A stretch of 64,000 nucleotides of DNA, taken from NCBI RefSeq assembly GCF_015686695.1, contig NZ_JADPMR010000001.1, forward strand, positions 2,108,001-2,172,000. Reading direction: 5' to 3'. The translations under genes were made by a program, and so were the position numbers. This document shows positions 53,322-62,688 of the stretch, in pieces (positions within the stretch are counted from its first letter, which is position 1; the number at the start of each line of letters is the position of its first letter). Source of the stretch: Vibrio nitrifigilis (GTDB lineage: Bacteria; Pseudomonadota; Gammaproteobacteria; Enterobacterales; Vibrionaceae). Under the pieces are notes generated by a model, which was not told the origin of the DNA, made no database searches, and saw only the letters and a list, made by a program, of their open reading frames with translations.

Positions 53322-54674
53322 CTATTTTTCATAGCGCTTTTGTTGGCTTTTTGCGTCTAAATCGGCCAAATACTCTAACTTTTGTCCAATTTTAGTTTCC
53401 AACCCTCGATTTGTTGGTTGGTAGTAGCAAGTTCCGGTCATTTCTGGGGGTAAATAACGCTCACCCGCAGCGTATGCACCCGGTTCATCATGGGCGTATC
53501 GATATTCAGCGCCGTAGCCCATATCTTGCATCAAAGAAGTGGGGGCATTTCGCAAATGCAACGGAACGTCATATTCAGGCCCGTTTTGAGCATCAGCAAG
53601 TGCTTGTTTCCAAGCGCTATAAACCGCATTACTCTTCGGTGCGCAAGCTAAATACACAATGGCTTGAGCAATGGCACGCTCCCCTTCAGCGGGTCCAACA
53701 CGAGTAAAACAGTCCCAAGCAGACAGCGCCACTTGCATCGCACGCGGATCGGCATTACCAATGTCTTCTGATGCAATAGCCAGTAAACGACGGGCGATAT
53801 AAAGAGGATCGCATCCAGCTGTCATCATCCGAGCTGCCCAGTAAAGAGCGCCATCTGGGTTAGAACCACGAATTGATTTATGCACAGCAGAAATAAGGTC
53901 ATACCACATATCACCTTTATTATCGAAGCGGGATACTTTTTCTCCAGCGACTTCGGCTAATAACGCGAGTGTAATCTGCTTTGTACCTAATGCATCCTCT
54001 TGCGCCATATCATAAAGCAACTCTAGATAATTGAGCGACATACGGGCATCACCATTAACTAGCTCAGCCAAACGCTCTAGGGCATTGTCATGGAATTGGG
54101 CTGATATGTTACCTAAACCCCGCTCTTTATCGGTAATGGCTTGATTTAGTGCCTCGAGAATTTCTTCTTTATTGAGTGATGTCAGCTTGTAGACACGAGC
54201 GCGTGAAAGCAATGCATTATTGAGCTCAAATGAGGGATTTTCTGTCGTCGCCCCAATAAAAGTGACCGTGCCATCTTCAATGTGTGGCAAAAAAGCGTCT
54301 TGTTGCGATTTATTGAAACGATGCACTTCATCGACAAACAGAATCGTCCGTCGCCCCGTCATCTTGTTTTCGCGCGCCTTCTCAATCGCAGCGCGAATGT
54401 CCTTCACCCCTGAAGTTACAGCAGAAACACGCTCGACTTCAGCATTGGCATAGTGAGCTGCCACTTCAGCCAAAGTGGTTTTCCCCGTGCCTGGTGGTCC
54501 CCACAAAATCATAGAGTGAATATGACCAGATTCTAAAGCTCGACGCAGTGGTTTACCCACGCCTAAAATATGTTGCTGACCAATATATTGCTCCACCGTT
54601 TGTGGACGCATACGTGCAGCAAGGGGACGAAAATCTTCGTCCCCTGAAAAATCTAAACTGTAGTTATTGTTCAC
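53322..54674 (-). CDS. rarA: Replication-associated recombination protein A
   Basis: AAA+ ATPase (MgsA/WRNIP1 family) that acts at stalled replication forks. Clamp-loader-like core: LAARMRPQTVEQYIGQQH at the N-terminus, Walker A WGPPGTGKTTLAE (near 58), Walker B LFVDEVHRFNKSQQDAFLP, sensor 1 IGATTENPSFELN, and the tetramerisation C-terminal domain. No ATG start is available: GTG 54680 or GTG 54674; the GGGGAG box is 8 nt from the second, chosen here (450 residues). Between lolA (59 bp upstream) and serS. Confidence 0.95.
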   Translation of the reverse strand: MNNNYSLDFSGDEDFRPLAARMRPQTVEQYIGQQHILGVGKPLRRALESGHIHSMILWGPPGTGKTTLAEVAAHYANAEVERVSAVTSGVKDIRAAIEKARENKMTGRRTILFVDEVHRFNKSQQDAFLPHIEDGTVTFIGATTENPSFELNNALLSRARVYKLTSLNKEEILEALNQAITDKERGLGNISAQFHDNALERLAELVNGDARMSLNYLELLYDMAQEDALGTKQITLALLAEVAGEKVSRFDNKGDMWYDLISAVHKSIRGSNPDGALYWAARMMTAGCDPLYIARRLLAIASEDIGNADPRAMQVALSAWDCFTRVGPAEGERAIAQAIVYLACAPKSNAVYSAWKQALADAQNGPEYDVPLHLRNAPTSLMQDMGYGAEYRYAHDEPGAYAAGERYLPPEMTGTCYYQPTNRGLETKIGQKLEYLADLDAKSQQKRYEK

Positions 54675-54739
54675 CGTCACGACTCCCCTATTTCAGCTCA
54701 CTGAGAGCGTCATACTGAGTGGGTGTTGAATAGGTGGGA

Positions 54740-55339
54740 TTATTTACGTTGGTCGTCAACTTCTACGCCTTCAGGCAGTTGGAATATAAATAAACCGGCC
54801 TCTGGTTTTCCTACCTTAACATCACTAAAAGTAAACAAGCTTTTTTGCCCATCCTGCTCAATCACATTAAAGCCTTTAACGATACCTTTGGCAGTAATGT
54901 CGATTTGAAACTGGCCTTGGTTAGTATCCGCATCGGTAGGAATAAGCGTAAAGACATCGCCTTTTTCTTGGACTCGGTAAGCATCCCAGTCACTCTTACG
55001 ATTACGGGTTAATAACACAAATGGTGTCTGTTCAGTCGCTTGATCAGGATTATAAATAGTGACTTGTTCAATAAATGGATTGTAATACCATAACGTTTTA
55101 CCATCAGAAACTAGCAGGTTTTCATCCGGAGTCTTAGTTTCCCAACGAAAAAGATTCGGACGAGAGATGTTCACATAGCCATTGCCATCTACGACGACTT
55201 CTCCATCTGGGCTGATGACTTTTTGTTGAAACTTAGCACTGAACCCATCGGTCAACGCCAAACGATCACTTAATACATCTTTTGGTGCAGCCAAAACAGA
55301 AAAACTACAAAACGCCAATGCGGCAACCCATTTTTTCAT
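54740..55339 (-). CDS. lolA: Outer-membrane lipoprotein carrier protein LolA
   Basis: Periplasmic chaperone that takes lipoproteins from LolCDE to LolB. The signal peptide MKKWVAALAFCSFSVLA covers residues 1-17. Mature landmarks: FSAKFQQKVISPDGEVVVDGNGYVNISRPNLFRWETKTPDE (short form NISRPNLFRWE, with the conserved Arg) and GKTLWYYNPFIEQVT. 199 residues. GGAGAG ribosome binding site. Probably first gene of lolA-rarA(-serS). Confidence 0.96.
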   Translation of the reverse strand: MKKWVAALAFCSFSVLAAPKDVLSDRLALTDGFSAKFQQKVISPDGEVVVDGNGYVNISRPNLFRWETKTPDENLLVSDGKTLWYYNPFIEQVTIYNPDQATEQTPFVLLTRNRKSDWDAYRVQEKGDVFTLIPTDADTNQGQFQIDITAKGIVKGFNVIEQDGQKSLFTFSDVKVGKPEAGLFIFQLPEGVEVDDQRK

Positions 55340-55473
55340 TATTTAATCTCTCCAAGATTTTTAAGCCAACTGATATTTTATGACTAACGATGACTCGTGC
55401 ATTACGGGGCGAGACCCTCATATATAATAATTATTGCCAACGTTAGTGTCAGTGTCGTGTTTGAATTTTTGTT

Positions 55474-56082
55474 TTAACGTCCACAACACTGTTTGAATTT
55501 TTTCCCGCTACCGCAAGGGCAACTGTCGTTACGCCCCACCGTTTTATACGGATTAATTTTCTGCGCCTGAGCCCCTAATAAACATTCATCGGCTGCCATA
55601 GCGACTTCCTGTACCATCACATCAAGCTGCGGTAGCAAATCACTTAATTGCGGTGGATGTTCAATCCCTGCAGCGCGCATTTGTGCTTGGGTTTGCTCTT
55701 CATCAAGCGCCAACATAAATGTGGTTAATAACGCTTGCAACATGCGCAAGGCACCATCACTGACGACAGCCTGCTGCCACTTGTCTTCAATCAGCGGCCA
55801 TAAAGCCATAAAACCCGAGGCAAGTTCACTGAGGACATCAGAATCACTTTGAATAAGCTCAAGCAACGGATATTGATTCGCTTTAATGACTTGATATTGA
55901 GTTTGCAGATGATCATGAACTTGTTTAACAAACACCGAGTCTGCATCAGGAAACAGCTCTGATAACCAACGATTTGGATCTAAAGGTTCAGTGGTAAAGT
56001 TAGCCGCTAAGACTACCCCTTCAATAAACGGCGCCGACACATCATATTCAGCCACATTCAGTTCAATAAATTGGTAACTCAT
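55474..56082 (-). CDS. YecA/UPF0149-type protein with C-terminal SEC-C motif
   Basis: 202 residues, mainly helical, acidic. The body resembles the YgfB/YecA (UPF0149) family, and the C-terminus is a SEC-C zinc motif NDSCPCGSGKKFKQCCGR, as found at the end of SecA and of E. coli YecA. YecA has been linked to ribosome and SecA-related functions in E. coli; whether that holds here is unknown. Single-gene unit, divergent from dusC. Confidence 0.8.
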   Translation of the reverse strand: MSYQFIELNVAEYDVSAPFIEGVVLAANFTTEPLDPNRWLSELFPDADSVFVKQVHDHLQTQYQVIKANQYPLLELIQSDSDVLSELASGFMALWPLIEDKWQQAVVSDGALRMLQALLTTFMLALDEEQTQAQMRAAGIEHPPQLSDLLPQLDVMVQEVAMAADECLLGAQAQKINPYKTVGRNDSCPCGSGKKFKQCCGR

Positions 56083-56255
56083 ACCGCTCTCTTATCAATA
56101 GTTAAGTCGAGCATTATACCCAAGTGTTTGCCAGATGCACGCATCGCCCGTGGTTGCCTATGCTTTAACCAAACTGAAATCAACATCGACCAAGTCGTGA
56201 CATTTGTATCACTCCACACTACAATCTCGCGTCCCAAATACCAAGATAGACGATT

Positions 56256-57206
56256 ATGCGTGTAATTTTAGGCCCGATGGAGGGCGTGTTAGATCATTTG
56301 ATGCGAGAAATGCTGACAGAAATCAACGATTATGATTTCTGCGTAACAGAGTTCGTGCGGGTCGTTCACCAACCACTCCCCGACCATGTGTTCTATCGCC
56401 TCTGCCCAGAGTTAAAGAACGGTTCACGTACGCAAGCTGGTGTGCCCGTTAAAGTTCAACTCCTTGGCCAAGAGCCTAAATGGATGGCAGAAAATGCCGT
56501 TCGCGCCGCAGAATTGGGGGCCTATGGTATTGACCTCAATTTCGGTTGCCCAGCTAAAACCGTCAATAAAAGCCGCGGTGGCGCAGCACTCCTGCAAGAG
56601 CCTGAGTTAATTTATCAAGTGGTTAAAGCTTGCCGTGATGCGGTAGACAGCCGTATCCCAGTTTCGGCAAAAATTCGTTTGGGTTGGGAAGATCCTAACG
56701 ACTGCTTTGAAATCGTTGATGCAATCGATCAAGCTGGATCAGATGAGCTAACGATACATGCCCGCACCAAAGTTGGCGGTTATAAAGCGCATGAAATTAA
56801 GTGGGAATACATCGACGACATCCGCAAAAAAACCGCGATGCCGATTATAGCGAATGGAGAAATTTGGTCTTATCAAGATGGCCAAGATTGTATCGCAGCC
56901 ACTGGGGTGCAAGATGTCATGGTATGTCGAGGGGCATTTAATATTCCTAACCTTGGTAATATGGTGAAACGTAACGAAGCTCAAATGCCTTGGGTAGACG
57001 TGGTTGATTTGTTATTGCGCTATTCCCAATATGAAGTTCGCGGCGACAAGCACAAATACTATCCAAACCGAGTTAAACAGTGGTTCACCTATTTACGCAA
57101 AGCGTATCCGGAAGCAAAAGAGCTGTTTCACGATATTCGTACGTATATGGAAGTAGAACCGATTGTGGAACATATCGAGCGTTATCGCGACAGTTTAGAC
57201 AAATAG
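56256..57206 (+). CDS. dusC: tRNA-dihydrouridine(16) synthase
   Basis: FMN- and NADPH-dependent enzyme that reduces U16 in the D-loop of tRNA. Dus landmarks: ILGPMEGVLDHLMR at the N-terminus (DusC-type, versus APM.. of DusA/B), GIDLNFGCPAKTVNKSRGGAALL with the catalytic Cys (near 98), TIHARTKVGGY, and PIIANGEIW. 316 residues, the DusC length. A compact single gene. Confidence 0.93.
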   Translation: MRVILGPMEGVLDHLMREMLTEINDYDFCVTEFVRVVHQPLPDHVFYRLCPELKNGSRTQAGVPVKVQLLGQEPKWMAENAVRAAELGAYGIDLNFGCPAKTVNKSRGGAALLQEPELIYQVVKACRDAVDSRIPVSAKIRLGWEDPNDCFEIVDAIDQAGSDELTIHARTKVGGYKAHEIKWEYIDDIRKKTAMPIIANGEIWSYQDGQDCIAATGVQDVMVCRGAFNIPNLGNMVKRNEAQMPWVDVVDLLLRYSQYEVRGDKHKYYPNRVKQWFTYLRKAYPEAKELFHDIRTYMEVEPIVEHIERYRDSLDK

Positions 57207-57219
57207 CAGAGATATAAAA

Positions 57220-57241
57220 AGAGAGCGCAACCGCGCTCTCT
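57220..57241 (-). terminator. Terminator of the ABC importer operon
   Basis: A 9-bp stem AGAGAGCGC / GCGCTCTCT with an AACC loop between convergent dusC and the ATPase gene. The minus strand has five T after it, so it fits the ABC operon best; it may also stop dusC. Confidence 0.8.
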
Positions 57242-57266
57242 CATCATTGGAGGCAATAGAAAGGTA

Positions 57267-58061
57267 CTAAGACAGTAGCAGAGCATCGTCAGTCAGCTCT
57301 TCTCCACGTACTTTAGTAAACATCTCTAACAGATCTGGGACATCCATATTAGCGCGTTGCTCTCCTGCGACATCAAGCACAATATTCCCCTGATGAAGCA
57401 TCACTGTACGATCACCACACGCTAACGCATCTTTCATCGAGTGTGTCACCATCATGACCGTCAACTTAAATTCTTCAACGATGCGTTTCGTCAAGTCGAT
57501 GATAAACGCGGCCATTCTTGGGTCCAACGCTGCGGTATGTTCATCAAGTAACAGCAATTGACTATCGGCCAGTGTTGCCATCACCAAACTGACCGCCTGC
57601 CTCTGACCACCAGACAGTAAGCCAATACTGTCACTCAAACGATCTTCCAGCCCTAATCCTAATATACTGATGCGCTCTTGAAAGAGCTTACGGCGATTCC
57701 CTGATAGAGAAAGGCTCCAGCCACGACGTTTACCACGCATGTAGGCTAGCGCCATATTCTCTTCAATGGTTAACGATCCGCAGGTACCGGCAAGTGGATC
57801 TTGGAAGACTCGCGCACAGAGGCTAGCACGTTGATCAACAGTAAGACGAGTCACGTCTTTTTCACCAATCAACACTTTGCCCCCCACCATAGGGGTTTCA
57901 CCGGTGACGGCCCCTAACAAGGTCGATTTACCCGCCCCGTTTGAACCAATAACCGTCAAAAACTCACCTTTTGGCACTTCTAAATTCACGCCACGTAAGG
58001 CCCTATTTTCCAAGACAGTACCCGGGTTAAAGGTGACTTGAATATCTTCTAAACGAATCAT
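57267..58061 (-). CDS. ABC transporter ATP-binding protein (TrpZ/COG1101 type)
   Basis: ATPase of the importer encoded with the next two genes. 264 residues. Walker A VIGSNGAGKSTLLGAVTG (near 37), Q-loop in ARVFQDPLAGTCG, signature IGLLSGGQRQAVSLVMATL (near 145), Walker B LLLLDEHTAALDPR, and H-loop TVMMVTHSMKDAL. The overlap with the permease gene is 4 nt. The family (COG1101) pairs with COG4120 permeases and COG2984 binding proteins. Confidence 0.9.
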   Translation of the reverse strand: MIRLEDIQVTFNPGTVLENRALRGVNLEVPKGEFLTVIGSNGAGKSTLLGAVTGETPMVGGKVLIGEKDVTRLTVDQRASLCARVFQDPLAGTCGSLTIEENMALAYMRGKRRGWSLSLSGNRRKLFQERISILGLGLEDRLSDSIGLLSGGQRQAVSLVMATLADSQLLLLDEHTAALDPRMAAFIIDLTKRIVEEFKLTVMMVTHSMKDALACGDRTVMLHQGNIVLDVAGEQRANMDVPDLLEMFTKVRGEELTDDALLLS

Positions 58062-58957
58062 GCCGCACCTCCAGATACTTTTCTCGCTTGTAATTTTCCT
58101 TTCATTTTTGGCATAACGAGCGCAAGTGCAACCAATATGGCCGTTACTAAGTTAAGGTCCGATGCTTGTAAACCGAACATGCCAGAACTTAGCGCAAATG
58201 CTACAGCTAACCGATACAACACCGAACCGACAATCACCGCTAAGATAGCTACCCAGATTTTCTTGCCGGGAATCAAAGTTTGCCCCAAGATGACGGCAGC
58301 CAATCCCACTACAATCGTACCGACACCTGAAGTCACATCAGCAAAGCTATTGGTTTGGGCAAATAGTGCCCCAGCAAAACCAACAAAACCGTTTGATAAC
58401 GCTAAACAAAAGTAGGTGTAGAAACCCACACTGGCCCCTTGAGCCGCTACCATACGTGTATTTACGCCAGTCGCACGCATCCCAAGGCCAAAATCACTGT
58501 TTAATAAACGCACGATAAACCATGCTGAGAACAGTACTAATACCCCCACCACAATTGGCCGGACATACATAGGATCACCCCACGCTTCAAATGGCGTGAG
58601 TATGGTATCTTGTCCTAACAGTGCAATATTAGGGCGTCCCATAATACGAATATTGATTGAGAAGGCAGCAATACTTGTCAAAATAGATGCCAATAAATTT
58701 AGAATGCCACAACGAACCGTTAAAAACGCCGTCACCCATCCTAGTGCTGCACTGACAATGATCGCCATGATAGTGGCAACCCATGGATTAATGCCCGCGA
58801 CAATGGCTGTTGCAGCAACAGCGGCACCCATAGGAAAGGTACCATCGACGCTTAGGTCGGGAAAATCCAACACACGGAACGTAAGGTAAACGCCAAGAGC
58901 AACCAATCCGTAAATTAATCCGAGCTCTAATGCACCAAAAAACGCAAAAGCAGACAT
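58058..58957 (-). CDS. ABC transporter permease (TrpY/COG4120 type)
   Basis: Inner-membrane permease of 299 residues with about eight hydrophobic segments, related to branched-chain amino acid permeases (LIYGLVALGVYLTFRVLDFPDLSVDGTFPMGAA near the N-terminus, short form FPDLSVDGTFPMGA; and TGVNTRMVAAQGASVGFYTY in the cytoplasmic loop). The gene is separated from the binding-protein gene by 160 bp holding a 16-bp hairpin, and overlaps the ATPase gene by 4 nt. Confidence 0.9.
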   Translation of the reverse strand: MSAFAFFGALELGLIYGLVALGVYLTFRVLDFPDLSVDGTFPMGAAVAATAIVAGINPWVATIMAIIVSAALGWVTAFLTVRCGILNLLASILTSIAAFSINIRIMGRPNIALLGQDTILTPFEAWGDPMYVRPIVVGVLVLFSAWFIVRLLNSDFGLGMRATGVNTRMVAAQGASVGFYTYFCLALSNGFVGFAGALFAQTNSFADVTSGVGTIVVGLAAVILGQTLIPGKKIWVAILAVIVGSVLYRLAVAFALSSGMFGLQASDLNLVTAILVALALVMPKMKGKLQARKVSGGAA

Positions 58958-59056
58958 ACTTACTCCCTTTTCTGCTTAATAAAATAACGAGGCTTGGGTC
59001 TTGTCATCACTAATGATGAGAGACAATGAGCACTCCTTAGCTCATTAATATTCAAT

Positions 59057-59091
59057 CACCAAAGCGAAGGCGACCCGCCTTCGCTTTGGTG
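59057..59091 (-). repeat. 16-bp perfect hairpin between binding-protein and permease genes
   Basis: CACCAAAGCGAAGGCG / CGCCTTCGCTTTGGTG with a 3-nt loop, no T-run on either strand. It lies 29 bp after the binding-protein stop. It could block 3' exonucleases or cause partial termination, so that the binding protein is made in excess of the membrane parts. Confidence 0.85.
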
Positions 59092-59119
59092 TATATCACT
59101 ATTTAACGATGAATTGTTC

Positions 59120-60085
59120 TTATAATGTCTTAGTCGCGCGATCTAATACCGATTGTGGAATTTTAAAGCCGAGTTTGTCTGCAGCGGTTTTGTTAATCAC
59201 TAAGTCAGACCCCGTTGCAACTTTCACATCAATATCACCGGGCTTCTTACCATTTAAGATATCAACGACATAATCCGCAGTTTGCAAACCGATTTGGTAA
59301 TAATCAAAACCAAGGCTAGCAATCGCACCACGTTTCACGTAGGAAGTTGCCGCACCAAACACAGGGGTTTTAGCCTGATTGGCAGCCACAACCATGCCCT
59401 CAAATGCACTGGCAACGGTGTTATCAATCAAAGCATAAATAATGTCGGATTGGCCAGCAATTGCCTGAGTCGCAGATTGAACGTCAGCACTTTTCAACGC
59501 AGTGGCTTTCACAATTTTAATGTTGTTTTTTGCTGCTGCGACTTCCAAAAGTTCCATCAGACTGACTGCATTAGCTTCACCCGGATTGTATACCACTCCC
59601 ACTTTTTTCACGTTTGGCATTAACTCTTTAATTAACGCGATATGCTGTGCGACTGGTGAAAGATCGGAAAGTCCGGTTACATTTTTTCCAGGGTGTTTCA
59701 GCGTTTTCACCAGCTTAGCACCAACAGGGTCGGTCACAGCGGTGAATACGACGGGAATTGTCCGTGTCATCGCAACTAGCGCTTGAGCGGTTGGCGTGGC
59801 AATACCCACTAACACATCTGGCTTTTCACCCACAAACTCGCGGGCAATTTGCACGGCTATCGCAGGATTCCCTTGTGCAGTTTTATAATCGAATTTGAGG
59901 TTTTTACCTTCGATATAACCTTTTTCTTTTAAACCATCGAGTAGCCCTTGGCGAGTTGCGTCTAAAGCGGGGTGTTCAACAATTTGAGAGACGGCAACCG
60001 ATACTGTTTTGGCAAGAATGGTTGGGGAAGAGAGTAATGTCGCCCCTGCAAGAACTGCGGTAGCGAATAGTTGGCCTGCTTTCAT
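59120..60085 (-). CDS. ABC transporter substrate-binding protein (TrpX/COG2984 type)
   Basis: Periplasmic binding protein of 321 residues with signal peptide (MKAGQLFATAVLAGATLLSS, cleavage near ILAKT, residue 25). PF04392-type domains: VSQIVEHPALDATRQGLLDGL, the VGIATPTAQALV hinge region, KVGVVYNPGEANAV. Streptococcal relatives bind tryptophan and other aromatic amino acids, but the substrate in Vibrio is not known to me. AAGGAG box 5 nt before the ATG. First gene of the importer operon. Confidence 0.9.
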   Translation of the reverse strand: MKAGQLFATAVLAGATLLSSPTILAKTVSVAVSQIVEHPALDATRQGLLDGLKEKGYIEGKNLKFDYKTAQGNPAIAVQIAREFVGEKPDVLVGIATPTAQALVAMTRTIPVVFTAVTDPVGAKLVKTLKHPGKNVTGLSDLSPVAQHIALIKELMPNVKKVGVVYNPGEANAVSLMELLEVAAAKNNIKIVKATALKSADVQSATQAIAGQSDIIYALIDNTVASAFEGMVVAANQAKTPVFGAATSYVKRGAIASLGFDYYQIGLQTADYVVDILNGKKPGDIDVKVATGSDLVINKTAADKLGFKIPQSVLDRATKTL

Positions 60086-60540
60086 CTTAACTCCTTGATT
60101 ACATACCTAAACGTACACGTCAATCACATCAACAACCTTGTCAGTGATTCACAACGAGTGTTCATGCCTTGTACGGCACATTAGGTAATAAAGCACACAT
60201 ATTCTTCTGAACAATTTGGCTTTAATAACGCGTATCATCGACATTACAGTAGATAGACGCGGTTACCTCAGCCATCGTGATTAATAATAATTTTTCATAC
60301 AAAAACTGCATTCACTGCAGTTATGCCATTATTACCAGCATCAATAGACAAAAGGAAGCATCAAAGTATCAATATGAAAGAAAAACAGTAAGGAAAAAGA
60401 TAAACGAGGGAAAAACAATTAGGCACTTGAATAATAAGCAGTCTAGCTACCACTCAGATCACAAGCACCCGAATTTAAATTTGTGTGCGAAAACAGACTA
60501 TCACGCCTCCCCTGCACACAGGTTATCCAATCTCTTCAAT
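60086..60540. other. Intergenic region between yfbV and the ABC importer
   Basis: About 455 bp, AT-rich. A 93-codon plus-strand frame (60277-60558) lacks a ribosome binding site, has odd composition (many Asn, Lys, Ser, His) and runs into yfbV antisense, so I do not call it. The importer promoter must lie at the left. No TrpR or TyrR box was recognised. Confidence 0.5.
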
Positions 60541-60993
60541 TCAAAACCAACGTTCTAAAGAAGATTCATCTAGATGGCGAAAAGCACGGTTTAATACGGT
60601 TGCTAACTCTTTATAGCGCGGCCGTGATTTTGCAGGTTCTAAAGCAAACCCAGATTCAGTGATTTTCTGATGAATTTCACGATACCAAGACGCTAAACTC
60701 GGTGGTAAGTGAGTGTTTGCTCGCTGTCCTAACCACCACATCCCTTGCAAAGGCATACTGAGCGCGAACAGAGCGATGATAATCGATTGAGGCATTGCTC
60801 CCGCATTGTGGAATACCATTTGCGTTAACACACTAATCGCAGCAACAGCAGGCATGACTTTGATACCGAACTTGGTCGCTTTAATAATGCGCTGTTCCGG
60901 AAAAATGAGGTTGAGCTCCTTGCGTACAGGCCAGATATCCATGTATTTCTGACCATCTTTTAAACAGTAGATGATGCCGACTCTGTTACTCAT
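60541..60993 (-). CDS. yfbV: UPF0208 membrane protein YfbV
   Basis: 150-residue inner-membrane protein with two hydrophobic segments (near residues 36-55 and 60-85: VMPAVAAISVLTQM and SIIIALFALSMPLQGMWWLG). In E. coli, YfbV helps keep the MatP-organised Ter macrodomain insulated. Landmarks: YMDIWPVRKELNLIFPEQRIIKATKFG (short form WPVRKEL). ATG 60993 gives the family length; a ten-codon extension to 61023 is possible, and neither has a good ribosome binding site. Divergent from ackA, as in E. coli. Confidence 0.9.
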   Translation of the reverse strand: MSNRVGIIYCLKDGQKYMDIWPVRKELNLIFPEQRIIKATKFGIKVMPAVAAISVLTQMVFHNAGAMPQSIIIALFALSMPLQGMWWLGQRANTHLPPSLASWYREIHQKITESGFALEPAKSRPRYKELATVLNRAFRHLDESSLERWF

Positions 60994-61339
60994 AAGCAGT
61001 TTCTCACTCTCTAATGCGGCCATTTCTTAAAAAATAGTTGAATGATTCAACAAATGACGCAAAAATTTGACTAAAGCTAATATTGATTCAAATTTTTTTT
61101 GTTATATTAGCCCATTGTCGCTATCCTTTGCGGACTTTTTTCGCTTCATTGTTGCTCGATATACTAAGTATGGCAACTAAGAAGCAAATTAGCACGGAAT
61201 GCTAAGACGATTTTTTGACTTTATCACGTCTTTTACAGATGGATTTTATTTTTTTATTGACCAAGATTAGTACGTATCCCCAAGGATTGCACTACTCTTG
61301 GGAAAATTTTTACCCTTACGAATAAACAGGTAGTTACTC
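60994..61339. other. Divergent yfbV/ackA promoter region
   Basis: About 350 bp, AT-rich, without genes. It must hold both promoters. No unambiguous FNR or ArcA site was recognised. Confidence 0.4.
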
Positions 61340-62536
61340 ATGTCTAAGCTAGTTTTAGTTTTAAACTGCGGTAGTTCTTCGCTTAAGTTCGCAGTCGTGG
61401 ACGCTGATAACGGCAACGAGCACCTTTCAGGTTTGGCAGAATGCCTTCTGCTTCCAGAAGCTCGCATCAAGTGGAAACTTGATGGTAAACACGAAGCGCA
61501 ACTTGGCAACGGAGCCGCTCACGATGAAGCACTTGCTTTCATCGTCGAAACTATTCTTGCTTCTAAGCCAGAATTGGCAGAGCAGCTAAAAGCAATTGGT
61601 CACCGTGTTGTACACGGCGGCGAAAAATTCACTCAATCTGCATTGATTGATAACGACGTACTACAAGGTATTGAAGATTGTGCAGCACTTGCACCACTTC
61701 ATAACCCAGCACACATTGTTGGTATCAAAGCAGCACAAAAAGCATTCCCAGCACTGAAAAACGTTGCTGTGTTTGACACTGCTTTCCACCAAACGATGCC
61801 TGAAGAGGCTTACCTATACGCTCTACCATACAGCTTGTATAAAGAGCACGCTATCCGTCGTTACGGTATGCACGGTACTTCTCACCTATTCATCGCTCGT
61901 GAAGCGGCTGAACGTCTAGGCAAACCAGCTAATGAACTTAACATCATTAACTGTCACCTAGGTAACGGTGCATCTGTGTGTGCAATCAAAAACGGCCAAT
62001 CTGTTGACACTTCAATGGGTCTAACTCCTCTTGAAGGCCTAGTCATGGGTACTCGTTGTGGTGACATCGATCCTGCGATCATTTTCCACCTACACGACAC
62101 ACTTGGTTACTCTGTAGCAGACATCAACAAAATGTTGACTAAAGAATCTGGCCTACAAGGTCTAACTGAAGTGACTTCTGATTGCCGTTTCGTTGAAGAA
62201 AACTACGGTCAAAAAGAAGAAGCGACTCGCGCAATGGACGTATTCTGCCACCGTTTGGCGAAATACGTTGCAGGCTACACTGCAAGCCTTGACGGTCGTC
62301 TAGACGCTATTGTCTTCACTGGTGGTATCGGTGAAAACTCTGCACCTATCCGTGAAATGGTTCTTAACCGTCTTGCAATCCTAGGTGTGGAAATTGATGG
62401 TGAAGCAAACCTTAAAGCACGCTTCGGCGGCGAAGGTGTGATCACTTCTGACGCAAGCCGCGTTCCAGCAATCGTTATTTCAACTAACGAAGAATTAGTT
62501 ATTGCTGAAGATACTGCTCGACTAGCAGGTATCTAA
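61340..62536 (+). CDS. ackA: Acetate kinase
   Basis: Interconverts acetyl phosphate and acetate with ADP/ATP, the energy-yielding step of overflow acetate formation. ASKHA fold: adenosine/phosphate block VLNCGSSSLKFAVVD at residues 5-19, catalytic Asp in FDTAFHQTMPEEAYLY (near 150), HLGNGASVCAI (near 210) and FTGGIGENSAPIRE (near 330). 398 residues. Codon use is strongly biased, as for a highly expressed gene. Upstream of pta with 150 bp between. Confidence 0.97.
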   Translation: MSKLVLVLNCGSSSLKFAVVDADNGNEHLSGLAECLLLPEARIKWKLDGKHEAQLGNGAAHDEALAFIVETILASKPELAEQLKAIGHRVVHGGEKFTQSALIDNDVLQGIEDCAALAPLHNPAHIVGIKAAQKAFPALKNVAVFDTAFHQTMPEEAYLYALPYSLYKEHAIRRYGMHGTSHLFIAREAAERLGKPANELNIINCHLGNGASVCAIKNGQSVDTSMGLTPLEGLVMGTRCGDIDPAIIFHLHDTLGYSVADINKMLTKESGLQGLTEVTSDCRFVEENYGQKEEATRAMDVFCHRLAKYVAGYTASLDGRLDAIVFTGGIGENSAPIREMVLNRLAILGVEIDGEANLKARFGGEGVITSDASRVPAIVISTNEELVIAEDTARLAGI

Positions 62537-62546
62537 TTTCTACTCT

Positions 62547-62573
62547 ACTGGCTAACGAAATTCGTTAGCCAGT
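62547..62573 (+). repeat. 13-bp perfect hairpin between ackA and pta
   Basis: ACTGGCTAACGAA, one base, TTCGTTAGCCAGT, 10 bp after the ackA stop. No strong T-run follows, so it probably protects the ackA mRNA end or terminates only partly, leaving pta in the same operon. Confidence 0.8.
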
Positions 62574-62688
62574 GTTTCATTGGGGCTTAACTCCTATTCC
62601 ACCAATTAATTAGGAATAAGTAGTTAGGCTTTGTGTCCTCTCAATCTAAGTGATTAGATTGCAATCAATTGTTAGAGGTATTGAACGA

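Noticed and set aside
54740..56082. Apparent synteny break, since ftsK usually precedes lolA in E. coli
   Set aside because: As I remember it, lolA is also separate from ftsK in V. cholerae, so this is the normal Vibrio order.
60277..60558. 93-codon plus-strand reading frame
   Set aside because: No ribosome binding site, low-complexity polar composition, no recognisable motif, and it runs into the antisense of yfbV.
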